32,309 nt of DNA from Paenibacillus cisolokensis. GTDB lineage: Bacteria > Bacillota > Bacilli > Paenibacillales > Paenibacillaceae. Below the pieces are notes generated by a model, which was not told where the DNA came from, made no database searches, and saw only the letters and a list, made by a program, of their open reading frames with translations. The position numbers were made by a program, and so were the translations under genes. Below are positions 25,683 through 32,309 of this stretch, piece after piece (positions within the stretch are counted from its first letter, which is position 1; every line of letters starts with the position of its first letter). Location: assembly GCF_018403665.1 (NCBI RefSeq), contig NZ_BOVJ01000100.1, positions 1-32,309 of the forward strand, in the 5' to 3' direction.

Positions 25683-26531
25683 ATGAGGTACCGCACCACC
25701 GCGATTCTGTTATCCGTCATCATCGCGCTCGCCGCCACAACCGGGTGCAATTATGTGCGCAGAGTCCAGGACAGCGACCTGGATTACGGATCCCGCCAAA
25801 AAGGCGATCCGAAAACAATCGGCAGCAAAATGTACGGCTCAACGACGAACGACCCCCGCCAGCACGACAATCGATATTTTGAGTACAGCCGCGCGCTTTC
25901 ATCGGAAGTGGCGAAGCTGAACGGCGTTGCGACCTCTGTCGTCATGCTGACGGACAAAAATGCGTATGTCGGCCTTGTGCTCGACTGGACAGCTGTCGGC
26001 ACTTTGCGCAGCGGCGGGAGGGCTTCGAGGGAACAGAACAATACCGGGATGAACGAAGGCGTCTATAACGCGGATACAGGCAGTTCTTACTGGGACAACC
26101 GGAAGATGGTGACGCCTTACAATTCTTACTTCTCTGTCAATGACCTGAATCAGATTTCCGGCGAACTGAAACAAAGCGTCGCCGTCATTGTCAGACGGCT
26201 CGCTCCGGCTGTCGAGGAAGTCCATATTTCGGCCAATATGGATTTCGTCAACGAACTGGTCGAGTATGCGAAAGAATCGTGGGCGGGAAGGCCGCTTGAG
26301 CCTTATACCGAAGATTTTAACCGGCTCGTGAAATACCAGTTCGCCGGAGTCGGCGACGTTCCCGCTCCGCTGCAGCGGATCAAGGAGCGCCGAGCGGCCG
26401 GTGCCGACAAGCCAAGCATTCCGCCGCAGGAAGAAAAGACGCGCCCGAGCGAAGCGCAGCGGGCCGCCGGCGCCCAGCGCTCGTCGGCACCGGATACGCT
26501 GATCCGGACTGGCCAGCAGCAATACAAGTAG
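25683..26531 (+). CDS. YhcN/YlaJ-family sporulation lipoprotein
   Basis: This 282-residue lipoprotein has a signal MRYRTTAILLSVIIALAATT and lipobox Cys (ATTGC). The mature part fits the Spore_YhcN_YlaJ family (PF09580): SSEVAKLNGVATSVVMLTDKNAYVGLVLD, then SVNDLNQISGELKQSVAVIVRRLAPAVEEVHISANMDFVNELVEYA. The last 60 residues are a low-complexity tail rich in Arg, Ala, Pro and Glu. Family members are found on the inner spore membrane or cortex side and affect outgrowth. The ATG at 25683 follows AAAGGGAGG; the longer frame from 25578 would bury the signal peptide. Confidence 0.88.
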   Translation: MRYRTTAILLSVIIALAATTGCNYVRRVQDSDLDYGSRQKGDPKTIGSKMYGSTTNDPRQHDNRYFEYSRALSSEVAKLNGVATSVVMLTDKNAYVGLVLDWTAVGTLRSGGRASREQNNTGMNEGVYNADTGSSYWDNRKMVTPYNSYFSVNDLNQISGELKQSVAVIVRRLAPAVEEVHISANMDFVNELVEYAKESWAGRPLEPYTEDFNRLVKYQFAGVGDVPAPLQRIKERRAAGADKPSIPPQEEKTRPSEAQRAAGAQRSSAPDTLIRTGQQQYK

Positions 26532-26611
26532 CATCGGCCTTCGCGGCCAAAACCGATTGTTCGTATTAAACAATTTCTTCATATTTTTATTGTGGCGATG
26601 TACGAATGCAA

Positions 26612-26661
26612 AACGGATCGTTCGGAGGCAGCTGCCTTCGAACGATCCGTTCCGATTTTTT
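26612..26661. terminator. Bidirectional terminator
   Basis: A long stem has outer arms AACGGATCGTTCG (26612-26624) and CGAACGATCCGTT (26639-26651) and a self-complementary AGGCAGCTGCCT top. On the plus strand it is followed by CCGATTTTTT; on the minus strand by TTGC. It sits 80 bp after the spore lipoprotein gene and directly after the aldo/keto reductase stop, so it can serve both convergent genes. Confidence 0.88.
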
Positions 26662-27604
26662 ATTCGTCTTTCAGAATCTCTTCGATTCGCTCGATCGTTT
26701 CGGCCGACAGTTCGACGCCGGAAGCCCGGGCATTCTCCCTCACCTGTTCGGGGCGGCTCGCGCCGATCAAGGCGCTCGCGACATTCGGCTGCCGCAATAT
26801 CCAGGCGAGGGCAAGCTGACCGACCGTCAGGCCGATTTCTTGCGCGACGCCCTCAAGCCGCTTCACCTTCGCGATCTTGTCTTCGCTGATTTGTTTGCGC
26901 ACCCAATCCAGCTTGGCAGCCCGGCTATCTTCGGGAACTTCGGTAGCAGAGGAATACTTGCCGGCAAGCAAGCCTTGCGCAAGCGGCGAATAAACGACCT
27001 GGCCGACGCCCCGCTGCTCGCAGAGCGGAATGATCTCCTTCTCGATATACCGCTCGAACATATTGTAAATCGGCTGATTGACGATGATGCGGTCCAGCAA
27101 CCGGCGGTCCGCAATATTGAGCGCTTCCGTAATTTGCGCCGCCGTCCATTCGCTGACACCCGCATAAAGCACTTTTCCTTGACGGATCAAATCGTCGATC
27201 GCCCGCAGCGTCTCTTCCAGCGGCGTCTCCGGATCGAACCGGTGACAATAAAAGATATCGACATAATCGTGGCCAAGCCGTCTCAGACTGGCGTTGCACT
27301 GCTCGATAATATGCTTGCGGGACAATCCGCGGTCATTCGGGCCGTCGCCCATGACCCCATACGCTTTGGTCGCGAGCACGTAAGACTCGCGGGGATATTG
27401 CTTCAGCGCTTCCCCCAGCACTTTTTCGGCCGCGCCCCGCTCGTAGATGTTGGCAGTATCGAAGAAATTAATGCCAAGTCCATACGCGGTATGAATCGAT
27501 TGCACCGCCTGCTGCCGCTCGACATAACCGCCATAGGTCAGCCAGCTGCCAAGACTGATCTCGCTTACTTTCAATCCGCTTCCGCCGAGTCTCCTGTATT
27601 TCAT
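26660..27604 (-). CDS. Aldo/keto reductase, potassium-channel beta-subunit-like group
   Basis: This intact 314-residue NADPH-dependent oxidoreductase has a (beta/alpha)8 fold. It has KYRRLGGSGLKVSEISLGSW, the catalytic Asp and Tyr in FFDTANIYERGAAEKVLG, the catalytic Lys in ATKAYG and the His in FYCHRFDPETP. The C-terminal cofactor-binding segment is SALIGASRPEQVREN. The YRRLGxSGLKVS opening and the insertion KAYGVMGDGPNDRGLSR place it near YhdN/Kv-beta-like proteins. It probably reduces reactive carbonyls; its real substrate is unknown. The ATG at 27604 follows GGGAGGGTGGCAA. It is divergent from an HxlR regulator, a typical arrangement for stress-inducible reductases. Confidence 0.92.
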   Translation of the reverse strand: MKYRRLGGSGLKVSEISLGSWLTYGGYVERQQAVQSIHTAYGLGINFFDTANIYERGAAEKVLGEALKQYPRESYVLATKAYGVMGDGPNDRGLSRKHIIEQCNASLRRLGHDYVDIFYCHRFDPETPLEETLRAIDDLIRQGKVLYAGVSEWTAAQITEALNIADRRLLDRIIVNQPIYNMFERYIEKEIIPLCEQRGVGQVVYSPLAQGLLAGKYSSATEVPEDSRAAKLDWVRKQISEDKIAKVKRLEGVAQEIGLTVGQLALAWILRQPNVASALIGASRPEQVRENARASGVELSAETIERIEEILKDE

Positions 27605-27670
27605 TTGCCACCCTCCCATTTCGATCCATCCTCTGGAACCGTAATCTTTTTATGTATATTTATCAACCTC

Positions 27671-27698
27671 TTTACCATTGTATAAAAGTTCGTATAAT
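27671..27698 (+). promoter_or_regulatory. Candidate promoter toward the HxlR gene
   Basis: TTTACC (27671-27676) and TATAAT (27693-27698) are 16 bp apart. It would give an HxlR transcript with a leader of about 100 nt containing the inverted repeat at 27748. A start closer to the gene cannot be excluded. Confidence 0.4.
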
Positions 27699-27747
27699 AT
27701 TGAAAGAAGTGAAAGCCGTTTCATTATATTATCCTATCGATATCTAC

Positions 27748-27761
27748 TATACTTCAGTATA
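27748..27761. promoter_or_regulatory. Candidate HxlR operator
   Basis: TATAC-TTCA-GTATA is an inverted repeat within CTACTATACTTCAGTATACT. It lies between the divergent aldo/keto reductase and HxlR genes and resembles the TACTAT...GTA-type operators of DUF24 regulators such as YodB. Confidence 0.5.
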
Positions 27762-27801
27762 CTTGACACAACGAATCCTGTCAGGGAAAGGGGCCGTTCA
27801 G

Positions 27802-28133
27802 ATGAGCAAAAGCAATCATGTGCCGAAAAATCCGTCCGTCATCGAATGCAACATCGAAAAACGTTGGACGTGATCGGCGGTAAATGGGCGTTTCTCGTTC
27901 TTCGCGAGCTGTTCTGCGGCACGAAGCGTTTCGGCGAGCTGCAGCGCCATATCCCCGCGATCAGCCCGCGTGCGCTGACCAGCACGCTCCGGCATCTGGA
28001 AGAGAAAGGCGTGCTGGAGCGCCGCGTATACCCGACCGTTCCGGTCACCGTCGAATATACGCTGACGCCGAAAGGGCATGATTTGCATCCGATCATCCAC
28101 CAGATGAAGGTTTGGGCCGCCCGTTGGACGTAA
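27802..28133 (+). CDS. HxlR/DUF24-family transcriptional regulator, frameshifted
   Basis: This is a winged helix-turn-helix regulator. The N-terminus MSKSNHVPKNPSVIECNIE carries the conserved cysteine used for thiol-based redox sensing in many DUF24 proteins. The frame breaks at the A5 run at 27857-27861; one more A joins ECNIEK to TLDVIGGKWAFLVLRELFCG. Then follow RFGELQRHIPAISPRALTSTLRHLEEKGVLERRVYPTVP and VEYTLTPKGHDL. The repaired protein has 110 residues, the family length. The ATG at 27802 follows GGGAAAGGGG. It probably controls itself and the divergent aldo/keto reductase in response to electrophile or oxidant stress. Confidence 0.88.
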
Positions 28134-28489
28134 GACGGGCGCGCCCGGCAGCGGGTCGGCCTGCGCGTTATGGCCGGGCTGATATTGCGCCGGTTCATTC
28201 ATCTTGACAGCGTTCCGCTTGCGTACGGCAACGCCCGGTTTCGTCCGGTTCAGCCTCTATCCGTTCTGCTGTTATGCTGCAGGATCCTGCGACGGGATCC
28301 GGCGACACTCCTCCCGATATGCGATATTGTGCCCTTACGGTACGCTAACCCCTCTTTTCAACAATACCCATATAATTACAAATAAATCATTTTGAGAAGT
28401 AATCATCGTTCTTTGGAAAGGAAACAAGTTCATTGTTTACTATAGAACAGGATAAAAGTCATAAGACTTTAATCCTTTCGATTTCATGC
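28134..28489. other. Intergenic stretch without a supported gene
   Basis: It changes from GC-rich near the HxlR gene to AT-rich near 28380. It holds a small hairpin AAAGTC-ATAA-GACTTT at 28454-28469. There is no convincing reading frame or known riboswitch. Confidence 0.5.
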
Positions 28490-28503
28490 TGAGAATATTC
28501 TCA
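28490..28503. promoter_or_regulatory. Perfect 14-bp palindrome, possible operator
   Basis: TGAGAATATTCTCA is fully self-complementary and lies about 20 bp upstream of a TATAAT hexamer (28523-28528) that could serve the NlpC/P60 gene. The position suits a regulator that overlaps the -35 region. I do not recognise the binding protein. Confidence 0.45.
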
Positions 28504-28648
28504 TTTATTTTTTAGAAATGCGTATAATCGCTGGAATGGAAAGGTTTTTTGTCTCATAGGAAAAGGCTTACAGGTTCCGGTTATGGTAAGGTAGTACTAG
28601 AAACTTGCAAGTTCAAGATATATCAGGAAAGGATGGGAGAACTTTCTC

Positions 28649-29127
28649 ATGAAATGGAATCGTTTGGTAAAATTATTCGCGGCGACTGCACTCGGTCTGT
28701 CTATCGCTTTCACTTCGGCTGTCCCGGTAATGCCGGCACAACAAGCGAGCGCAGCCAGCAGTTCAACTGCTTCAAAATAGTATCGACAGCGAAAAAATAT
28801 TTGGGAACCCCGTACCGGTTCGGCGCGTCAACCAGTACGACCCGTTATTTTGATTGCTCGTCATTCGTGAAGCATGTCATGAAGAAAGCCGCGGGCATCA
28901 ACCTCCCCCGCACGTCGAAGGCACAATCCAAAGTCGGCAAGTACGTGTCCAAAAGCAACCTGAAGGTTGGCGACCTCGTATTTTTCTATTCGCCGATCCA
29001 TCATGTCGGCATCTATATCGGAAACGGCAAAATCATTCACACTTATGGCGATCCGGGCGTGACCATCAGCACGATCAAATCCGGCTGGTGGAGCAAAAAT
29101 TACACGACCGCCCGCCGCGTCCTGTAA
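28649..29127 (+). CDS. Secreted NlpC/P60 endopeptidase, frameshifted
   Basis: This secreted cell-wall hydrolase has a Sec signal peptide (KWNRLVKLFAATALGLSIAF, cleaved near QQASA-A) followed directly by an NlpC/P60 domain with no cell-wall-binding repeats. The catalytic Cys is in YFDCSSFVK, the His in SPIHHVGIYIGNGK and the third polar residue in IIHTYG. The family cleaves gamma-D-Glu-diaminopimelate bonds. The frame breaks at the A4 run at 28774-28777; one more A joins SSSTASK to IVSTAKKYLGTPYRFG. The repaired protein has 159 residues. The ATG at 28649 follows GGGAGA; a longer frame from 28549 lacks the signal peptide. A terminator follows. Confidence 0.9.
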
Positions 29128-29168
29128 AGGACAAGCTTGGCACGCGCCACATGTATACGCATAAAGAG

Positions 29169-29200
29169 AAGGAAGTCCGCCGGATGGACTTCCTTTTCTT
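29169..29200 (+). terminator. Terminator after the NlpC/P60 gene
   Basis: AAGGAAGTCC (29169-29178) pairs with GGACTTCCTT (29186-29195), followed by TTCTT. It lies about 40 bp after the stop. Confidence 0.85.
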
Positions 29201-29292
29201 ATGCAGCCAGCTGTCTGCAGGCTGTCGTACCGAAATCGATGATTGCCTCACATGGACGCCCGTATCGTTTTGGATCCGTGTCGAAGATGAAA

Positions 29293-30075
29293 CTACCGCT
29301 GAAGCGGCAGCCATTCGAGCACCCGTCTGATTTTCATATCCCAATAGCCCCACTCATGGCCCCCCGGCTCTTCTTCGTATGTCAGGTCGAGTCCGAGGGA
29401 GCGGACATGGTCGCGGAACCGGATATTATGGCTGTACAGGAAATCTTCCGTACCGCAGCACTGGAACAGCTTCGGCCTGGGTCCGCTAGAGCGGGACAGA
29501 CGCTCGGCCAGCGCGAACAAATCGTTGTCCGATCCGCGCACCTCTTCGCCGCTGCCGAAGATGCGGCGGTATTCCGCCTGGCTCATCGTGACGCGGTCCG
29601 CATCAAGCTCCGCGACATCGAGGGCGCCCGACAGACTTGCCGCCGCCGCGAACAGGTCGGGACGCCGAAGACCGAGCTTCATGGCGCCGTATCCCCCCAT
29701 GGACAAGCCGGCGACGAAATTCGCATCCCGCGCATCCGACAGCGGGAAGAACGAGCGGGCGAGCGCCGGCAGCTCTTCGCTGACGAACGTCCAGTATTTG
29801 GCCCCCTGTACCGCGTCGGTATAGAAGCTTCTGCCGACGGCCGGCATGACGACCGCCAGGCCGTATTCTGCCGCATAACGCTCGATCGAGGTGCGGCGCA
29901 TCCATATCGTATGGTCGTCCGACAGCCCGTGCAGCAAATAGAGCGTCGGATGCCTGTCGGCTGACGCCTTTCCTTCCATGCCGATCTGCGAACGGGTCTT
30001 CTGCGGCACAATGACGTTCATCGATACGGACAGGCCGAGCGTTTCGGAAAAGAAATCGCACTGCATGAAAGCCAT
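29293..30075 (-). CDS. Esterase of the alpha/beta-hydrolase family (PF00756 type)
   Basis: This intact 260-residue protein is similar in layout to tributyrin esterase EstA and S-formylglutathione hydrolase. It has an N-terminal strand region [17 protein letters not shown], the oxyanion region [16 protein letters not shown], the nucleophile in [12 protein letters not shown], the acid in CCGTEDFLY and the His in GGHEWGYWD. There is no signal peptide, so it is cytoplasmic. It probably hydrolyses short-chain acyl or acetyl esters. The ATG at 30075 follows AAAGGGAGATGAGAAC. It is monocistronic, as far as I can see. Confidence 0.9.
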   Translation of the reverse strand: MAFMQCDFFSETLGLSVSMNVIVPQKTRSQIGMEGKASADRHPTLYLLHGLSDDHTIWMRRTSIERYAAEYGLAVVMPAVGRSFYTDAVQGAKYWTFVSEELPALARSFFPLSDARDANFVAGLSMGGYGAMKLGLRRPDLFAAAASLSGALDVAELDADRVTMSQAEYRRIFGSGEEVRGSDNDLFALAERLSRSSGPRPKLFQCCGTEDFLYSHNIRFRDHVRSLGLDLTYEEEPGGHEWGYWDMKIRRVLEWLPLQR

Positions 30076-30206
30076 GTTCTCATCTCCCTTTCATGAACCG
30101 AATATCCCCATTGTATCCGATATCCCGGACCGATTGAAACAAAGCTTGATCGCGCAAGCGGCCAAGCGGCGCGGCGGCCGACGGCCGACGGTTGGCCGGA
30201 CAAGGC

Positions 30207-30249
30207 AAAAAAGGCTGTCCGGACATCAAAACCTGTTGCCGGACAGCCT
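30207..30249 (-). terminator. Terminator after the pyrophosphatase gene
   Basis: On the minus strand AGGCTGTCCGG and CCGGACAGCCT form a perfect 11-bp stem with a 16-nt loop. A run of six U follows (30212-30207, counting the last stem base). Confidence 0.88.
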
Positions 30250-30272
30250 GTTGCAGCAAAGCCATATTTACA

Positions 30273-31208
30273 TTAAGCGCGTTTGTTGAACGTGTCGGTC
30301 AGCACCGGCACGATTTGCGATTTGCGGGAGACGACGCCTTTCAGCACCGCTTTGTTGCCGTCCAGCTTCACATTGTAGGCTTGCTCGACAGCATCGGCGG
30401 CACGGCCGAGGGCCAGCCCGATCGAATCGTTGTTCAGAATATCCGTTACGACAAACAGGAACAGATCGAGCTGTTTCTCCTCAATAATCCGGGAGAGCGC
30501 GGCCTCGATTTCCGCCTGGCGTGAAAGCACGTCGTTCGTATCCACGGCGTTCACCTGAGCGATCTCGACTTTGGCGCCTCCCATCTGGAATTCCTTCGAA
30601 TCGAGGGAAATCAGCTCGGCTACCGTCTTGTCGCTCAGGTCGGCGCCGGCCTTCAGCATTTCGAGACCGTACGCTTCGGCATCGACGCCGGCGATTTCCG
30701 CCAGCTCGCGGGCAGCCGCCACGTCTTCTTCCGTGCAGGTCGGCGATTTGAACAGCAGCGAGTCGGAAATAATCGCGGACAGCATCAGGCCGGCGATCTG
30801 CTGCGGAATGGCGATTCCGTTCTCCTTGTACAGCTTCTTCAGAATCGTCGCCGTGCAGCCGACCGGCTCGGCGCGGTAGTACAGCGGACCGCTCGTCTCG
30901 AAGTTGGCGATCCGGTGATGGTCGATGACTTCCAGCACCTGCACTTTATCGATATCCGAAGCGCTTTGCTGACGCTCGTTGTGGTCGACGAGAATGACGC
31001 CTTTCGCTTCGTTGGCAACCGTCTCGACGAGACGCGGCGCCTCCGCCTTGAACTTGTCGAGGGCGTATTGCGTCTCGCCGTTCACGCTTCCGAGGCGAAC
31101 GGGCTCGACGTTTTGGCCCAGCCGGGTTTTCAGATCGGCGTATGCAATGGCGGAACAGATCGAATCGGTGTCCGGATTTTTGTGACCGAAAATCAGAACT
31201 TTTTCCAT
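30273..31208 (-). CDS. ppaC: Manganese-dependent inorganic pyrophosphatase (family II)
   Basis: This intact 311-residue cytoplasmic enzyme hydrolyses pyrophosphate to phosphate, pulling biosynthetic reactions forward. It is a DHH-superfamily protein. Metal ligands are in GHKNPDTDS near the N-terminus, VDHNE near residue 75 and VIDHHRI near 97. The DHHA2 domain has the conserved SRK motif in [10 protein letters not shown] near the C-terminus. Length and motif order equal those of Bacillus PpaC. The ATG at 31208 follows AAAGGAGTTCAATC. It has its own terminator. Confidence 0.96.
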   Translation of the reverse strand: MEKVLIFGHKNPDTDSICSAIAYADLKTRLGQNVEPVRLGSVNGETQYALDKFKAEAPRLVETVANEAKGVILVDHNERQQSASDIDKVQVLEVIDHHRIANFETSGPLYYRAEPVGCTATILKKLYKENGIAIPQQIAGLMLSAIISDSLLFKSPTCTEEDVAAARELAEIAGVDAEAYGLEMLKAGADLSDKTVAELISLDSKEFQMGGAKVEIAQVNAVDTNDVLSRQAEIEAALSRIIEEKQLDLFLFVVTDILNNDSIGLALGRAADAVEQAYNVKLDGNKAVLKGVVSRKSQIVPVLTDTFNKRA

Positions 31209-31300
31209 GATTGAACTCCTTTATCGCAAAATTTACACCCTCAATTATAGCGTGAAACTGATATTATTCCCATCCCTTTAATTGAAGATTTTGCGGGCCG

Positions 31301-31840
31301 CTACATGACGATGCTCGCCGGCTTCTTCGTATACCGGTTCGCATAGGCGGAAGCGACGTACGAATCGGGCTTGACGCGCGGAACGTACAGTCCCGTCGAT
31401 TCGACGCGATTGATCATCTCCTGCACATACAGCGACGTTTTGTTCACGATCGGCTCGGTGCCGGCGTCGATGTCGATATACGTCTGCAGCATCGCCCCCT
31501 GGTAGACGTACGGCAGCAAAGCCTCTTCCATCCTGCGGATAAAGTCCTCGTCGAACCATTGTGCCACCTGCTGCGAGAATGTCGTCTCCAGCGTCAGCTT
31601 CTCCCGGATGGAGGTCAGCTCGCGGGGAATAACCGTCTGCCGGTAGCAGGCCCACGCGCCTTTGCCCAATCGGTGAATGACAACGCCCGTCGCGAACTTC
31701 GTATGGCTCCGGTGCACCTGACTGTCCGTTCCGATCGCAAACTGATAGGAGGCTTTGGGGTCGCGCTCGATAAACCGTATAATACGTTCCTGCACATCGG
31801 TAACGGTCATGCCGCTTTCGCTTAAATTTTGAAATCGCAA
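31301..31840 (-). CDS. YkuK-family (DUF458) RNase H-like protein
   Basis: This 179-residue protein of the RNase_H_2-like DUF458 family (PF04308) has a central IGTDSQVHRSHTKFATGVVIHRLGKGAW with the conserved Asp, then LTLETTFSQQVAQWF, YIDIDAGTEPIVNKTSLYVQEMINRV and VKPDSYVASAYANRYTK. The biochemical role is not established; B. subtilis YkuK is the model. I start it at TTG 31840 (RFQNLSESGMTVTDVQERII), with GGGGTGAG upstream, because homologues begin with a similar FxNxS segment. The ATG at 31909 adds an unrelated leader. Confidence 0.8.
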   Translation of the reverse strand: MRFQNLSESGMTVTDVQERIIRFIERDPKASYQFAIGTDSQVHRSHTKFATGVVIHRLGKGAWACYRQTVIPRELTSIREKLTLETTFSQQVAQWFDEDFIRRMEEALLPYVYQGAMLQTYIDIDAGTEPIVNKTSLYVQEMINRVESTGLYVPRVKPDSYVASAYANRYTKKPASIVM

Positions 31841-31933
31841 TGGTCTCACCCCGTTTTCGTATGCACGCCATATGCTCCTAGTATGCGTTGTATGCGCTGC
31901 GGCAAGCATAATCGAGTATGCCGCCCCAGGCAG

Positions 31934-32224
31934 TTACGAAAAAAAACGGCCCGGACACGGCGTCCCCCCGCCAACAAGGCAGGATTGCATCCATGTCCGG
32001 GCAGCAACGCCGCTCGTCCATCGTTCTATGACTCGCAACACGGTCATGACAGGCAGCCTCTTCAGCGTCTCACGCCTTGCCGAAGCGCAATCGGCATCGC
32101 TGTCTTGGGCAAGGATTCCCGAGACATGGCGGCAGTGCGGCGCACAAGGGGCGCCACAGCTTATGTGCCGGCCGGTCTGCCGGAACACCGACGACGAAGC
32201 GAACATGTGATACGACTGAAGCAT
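31934..32224 (-). CDS. Doubtful small reading frame with a good ribosome binding site
   Basis: A frame of 96 codons starts with ATG behind GGAAAGGAAGGGACAGCT. The product begins MLQSYHMFASSSVFRQTG and has several Cys residues (CGAPCAPHCRH). Its last part runs through a terminator-like hairpin, which argues that either the frame is wrong or the gene ends earlier. I recognise no family. Given the missing bases elsewhere in the window, a frameshifted real gene is possible. Confidence 0.25.
   Translation of the reverse strand: MLQSYHMFASSSVFRQTGRHISCGAPCAPHCRHVSGILAQDSDADCASARRETLKRLPVMTVLRVIERWTSGVAARTWMQSCLVGGGTPCPGRFFS
31943..32007 (-). terminator. Terminator-like hairpin on the minus strand
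   Basis: On the minus strand GCCCGGACA and TGTCCGGGC can pair across a loop of about 37 nt, which itself contains GC-rich parts, followed by CGTTTTTTTTCG. It would end a transcript entering from the right edge of the window. Apart from this and the doubtful small frame, 31910-32309 shows nothing I can name. Confidence 0.6.
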
Positions 32225-32309
32225 AGCTGTCCCTTCCTTTCCCGGGTGCGGTCTTGAGGATCGGATTGATGCGGACCTTTCCTCTCCCGGCGGATCGAGT
32301 AGGAGGGGG

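Noticed and set aside
28504-28648. ydaO-type c-di-AMP riboswitch before the NlpC/P60 gene
   Set aside because: The hallmark GGGGAACC and GGGGUGAAUC-like segments are absent.
485-28777. Programmed ribosomal frameshifting at the A runs
   Set aside because: Many breaks lie in runs of only three or four bases without slippery heptamers or downstream structures, and they occur in unrelated genes.
31278-31871. A 197-codon minus-strand frame overlapping the YkuK-like gene
   Set aside because: It is a shadow in another phase; the YkuK family motifs are all in the frame ending at 31301.

Overview
The window reads as chromosomal DNA of a GC-rich, endospore-forming Firmicute, most likely a member of the Paenibacillaceae. 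The evidence is an SspH-type small acid-soluble spore protein, a YhcN/YlaJ-type sporulation lipoprotein, a caa3 oxidase operon with CtaG and a DUF420 (YozB/CtaM) protein, AGGAGG-like ribosome binding sites with frequent GTG/TTG starts, and Bacillus-type promoters, Fur box and cre sites. The genus is not decidable from what I can see. No tRNA, rRNA, CRISPR array or complete mobile element was found.

Layout. 1-2.3 kb: a possible insertion-sequence end, an MFS exporter and a membrane-anchored M15 peptidase. 2.4-2.85 kb: sspH, a 53-residue unknown protein and a terminator. 2.9-5.3 kb: an Fsr-like MFS exporter and a lactonase-fold protein. 5.6-6.0 kb: an orphan LytTR regulator behind a full-consensus CcpA (cre) site. 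6.1-8.6 kb: a GT-C-like membrane protein and a GtrB/DPM-type glycosyltransferase. 8.8-10.1 kb: a lipoprotein serpin. 10.2-13.7 kb: a Fur-controlled Fe(III) ABC importer (binding protein, permease, ATPase). 13.8-18.7 kb: a GntR(YtrA)-controlled operon with two ABC transporters and a small export protein. 18.7-19.8 kb: a non-coding island with three kinds of repeat. 19.9-25.4 kb: the caa3 cytochrome c oxidase operon ctaC-D-E-F-G plus DUF420. 25.7-26.5 kb: spore lipoprotein. 26.7-28.1 kb: divergent aldo/keto reductase and HxlR regulator. 28.6-29.1 kb: secreted NlpC/P60 hydrolase. 29.3-31.8 kb: esterase, family II pyrophosphatase and a YkuK-type protein.

The most striking property is that about half of the genes are broken by one missing base. 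In fifteen places, inside fourteen otherwise well-conserved genes, adding one A or T to a run of 3-7 A/T restores the family sequence across the break. Every repaired gene then has a length divisible by three. A sixteenth break is inferred at the end of the GT-C gene. Two of the breaks lie 30 bp apart in ctaD. This pattern is best explained by homopolymer under-calling in the assembly, not by gene decay, and I annotate full-length genes accordingly. Positions are as given in the window, without repair.

Regulation can be read unusually well here. There are three sigma-A promoters with exact TTGACA -35 boxes and 17-bp spacers (fbp, ytr-like and cta operons), a 16/19 Fur box over the fbp start site, an inverted-repeat operator over the ytr-like start site, and a cre site in front of the LytTR gene. 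The least explained part is the repeat island at 18.8-19.8 kb.
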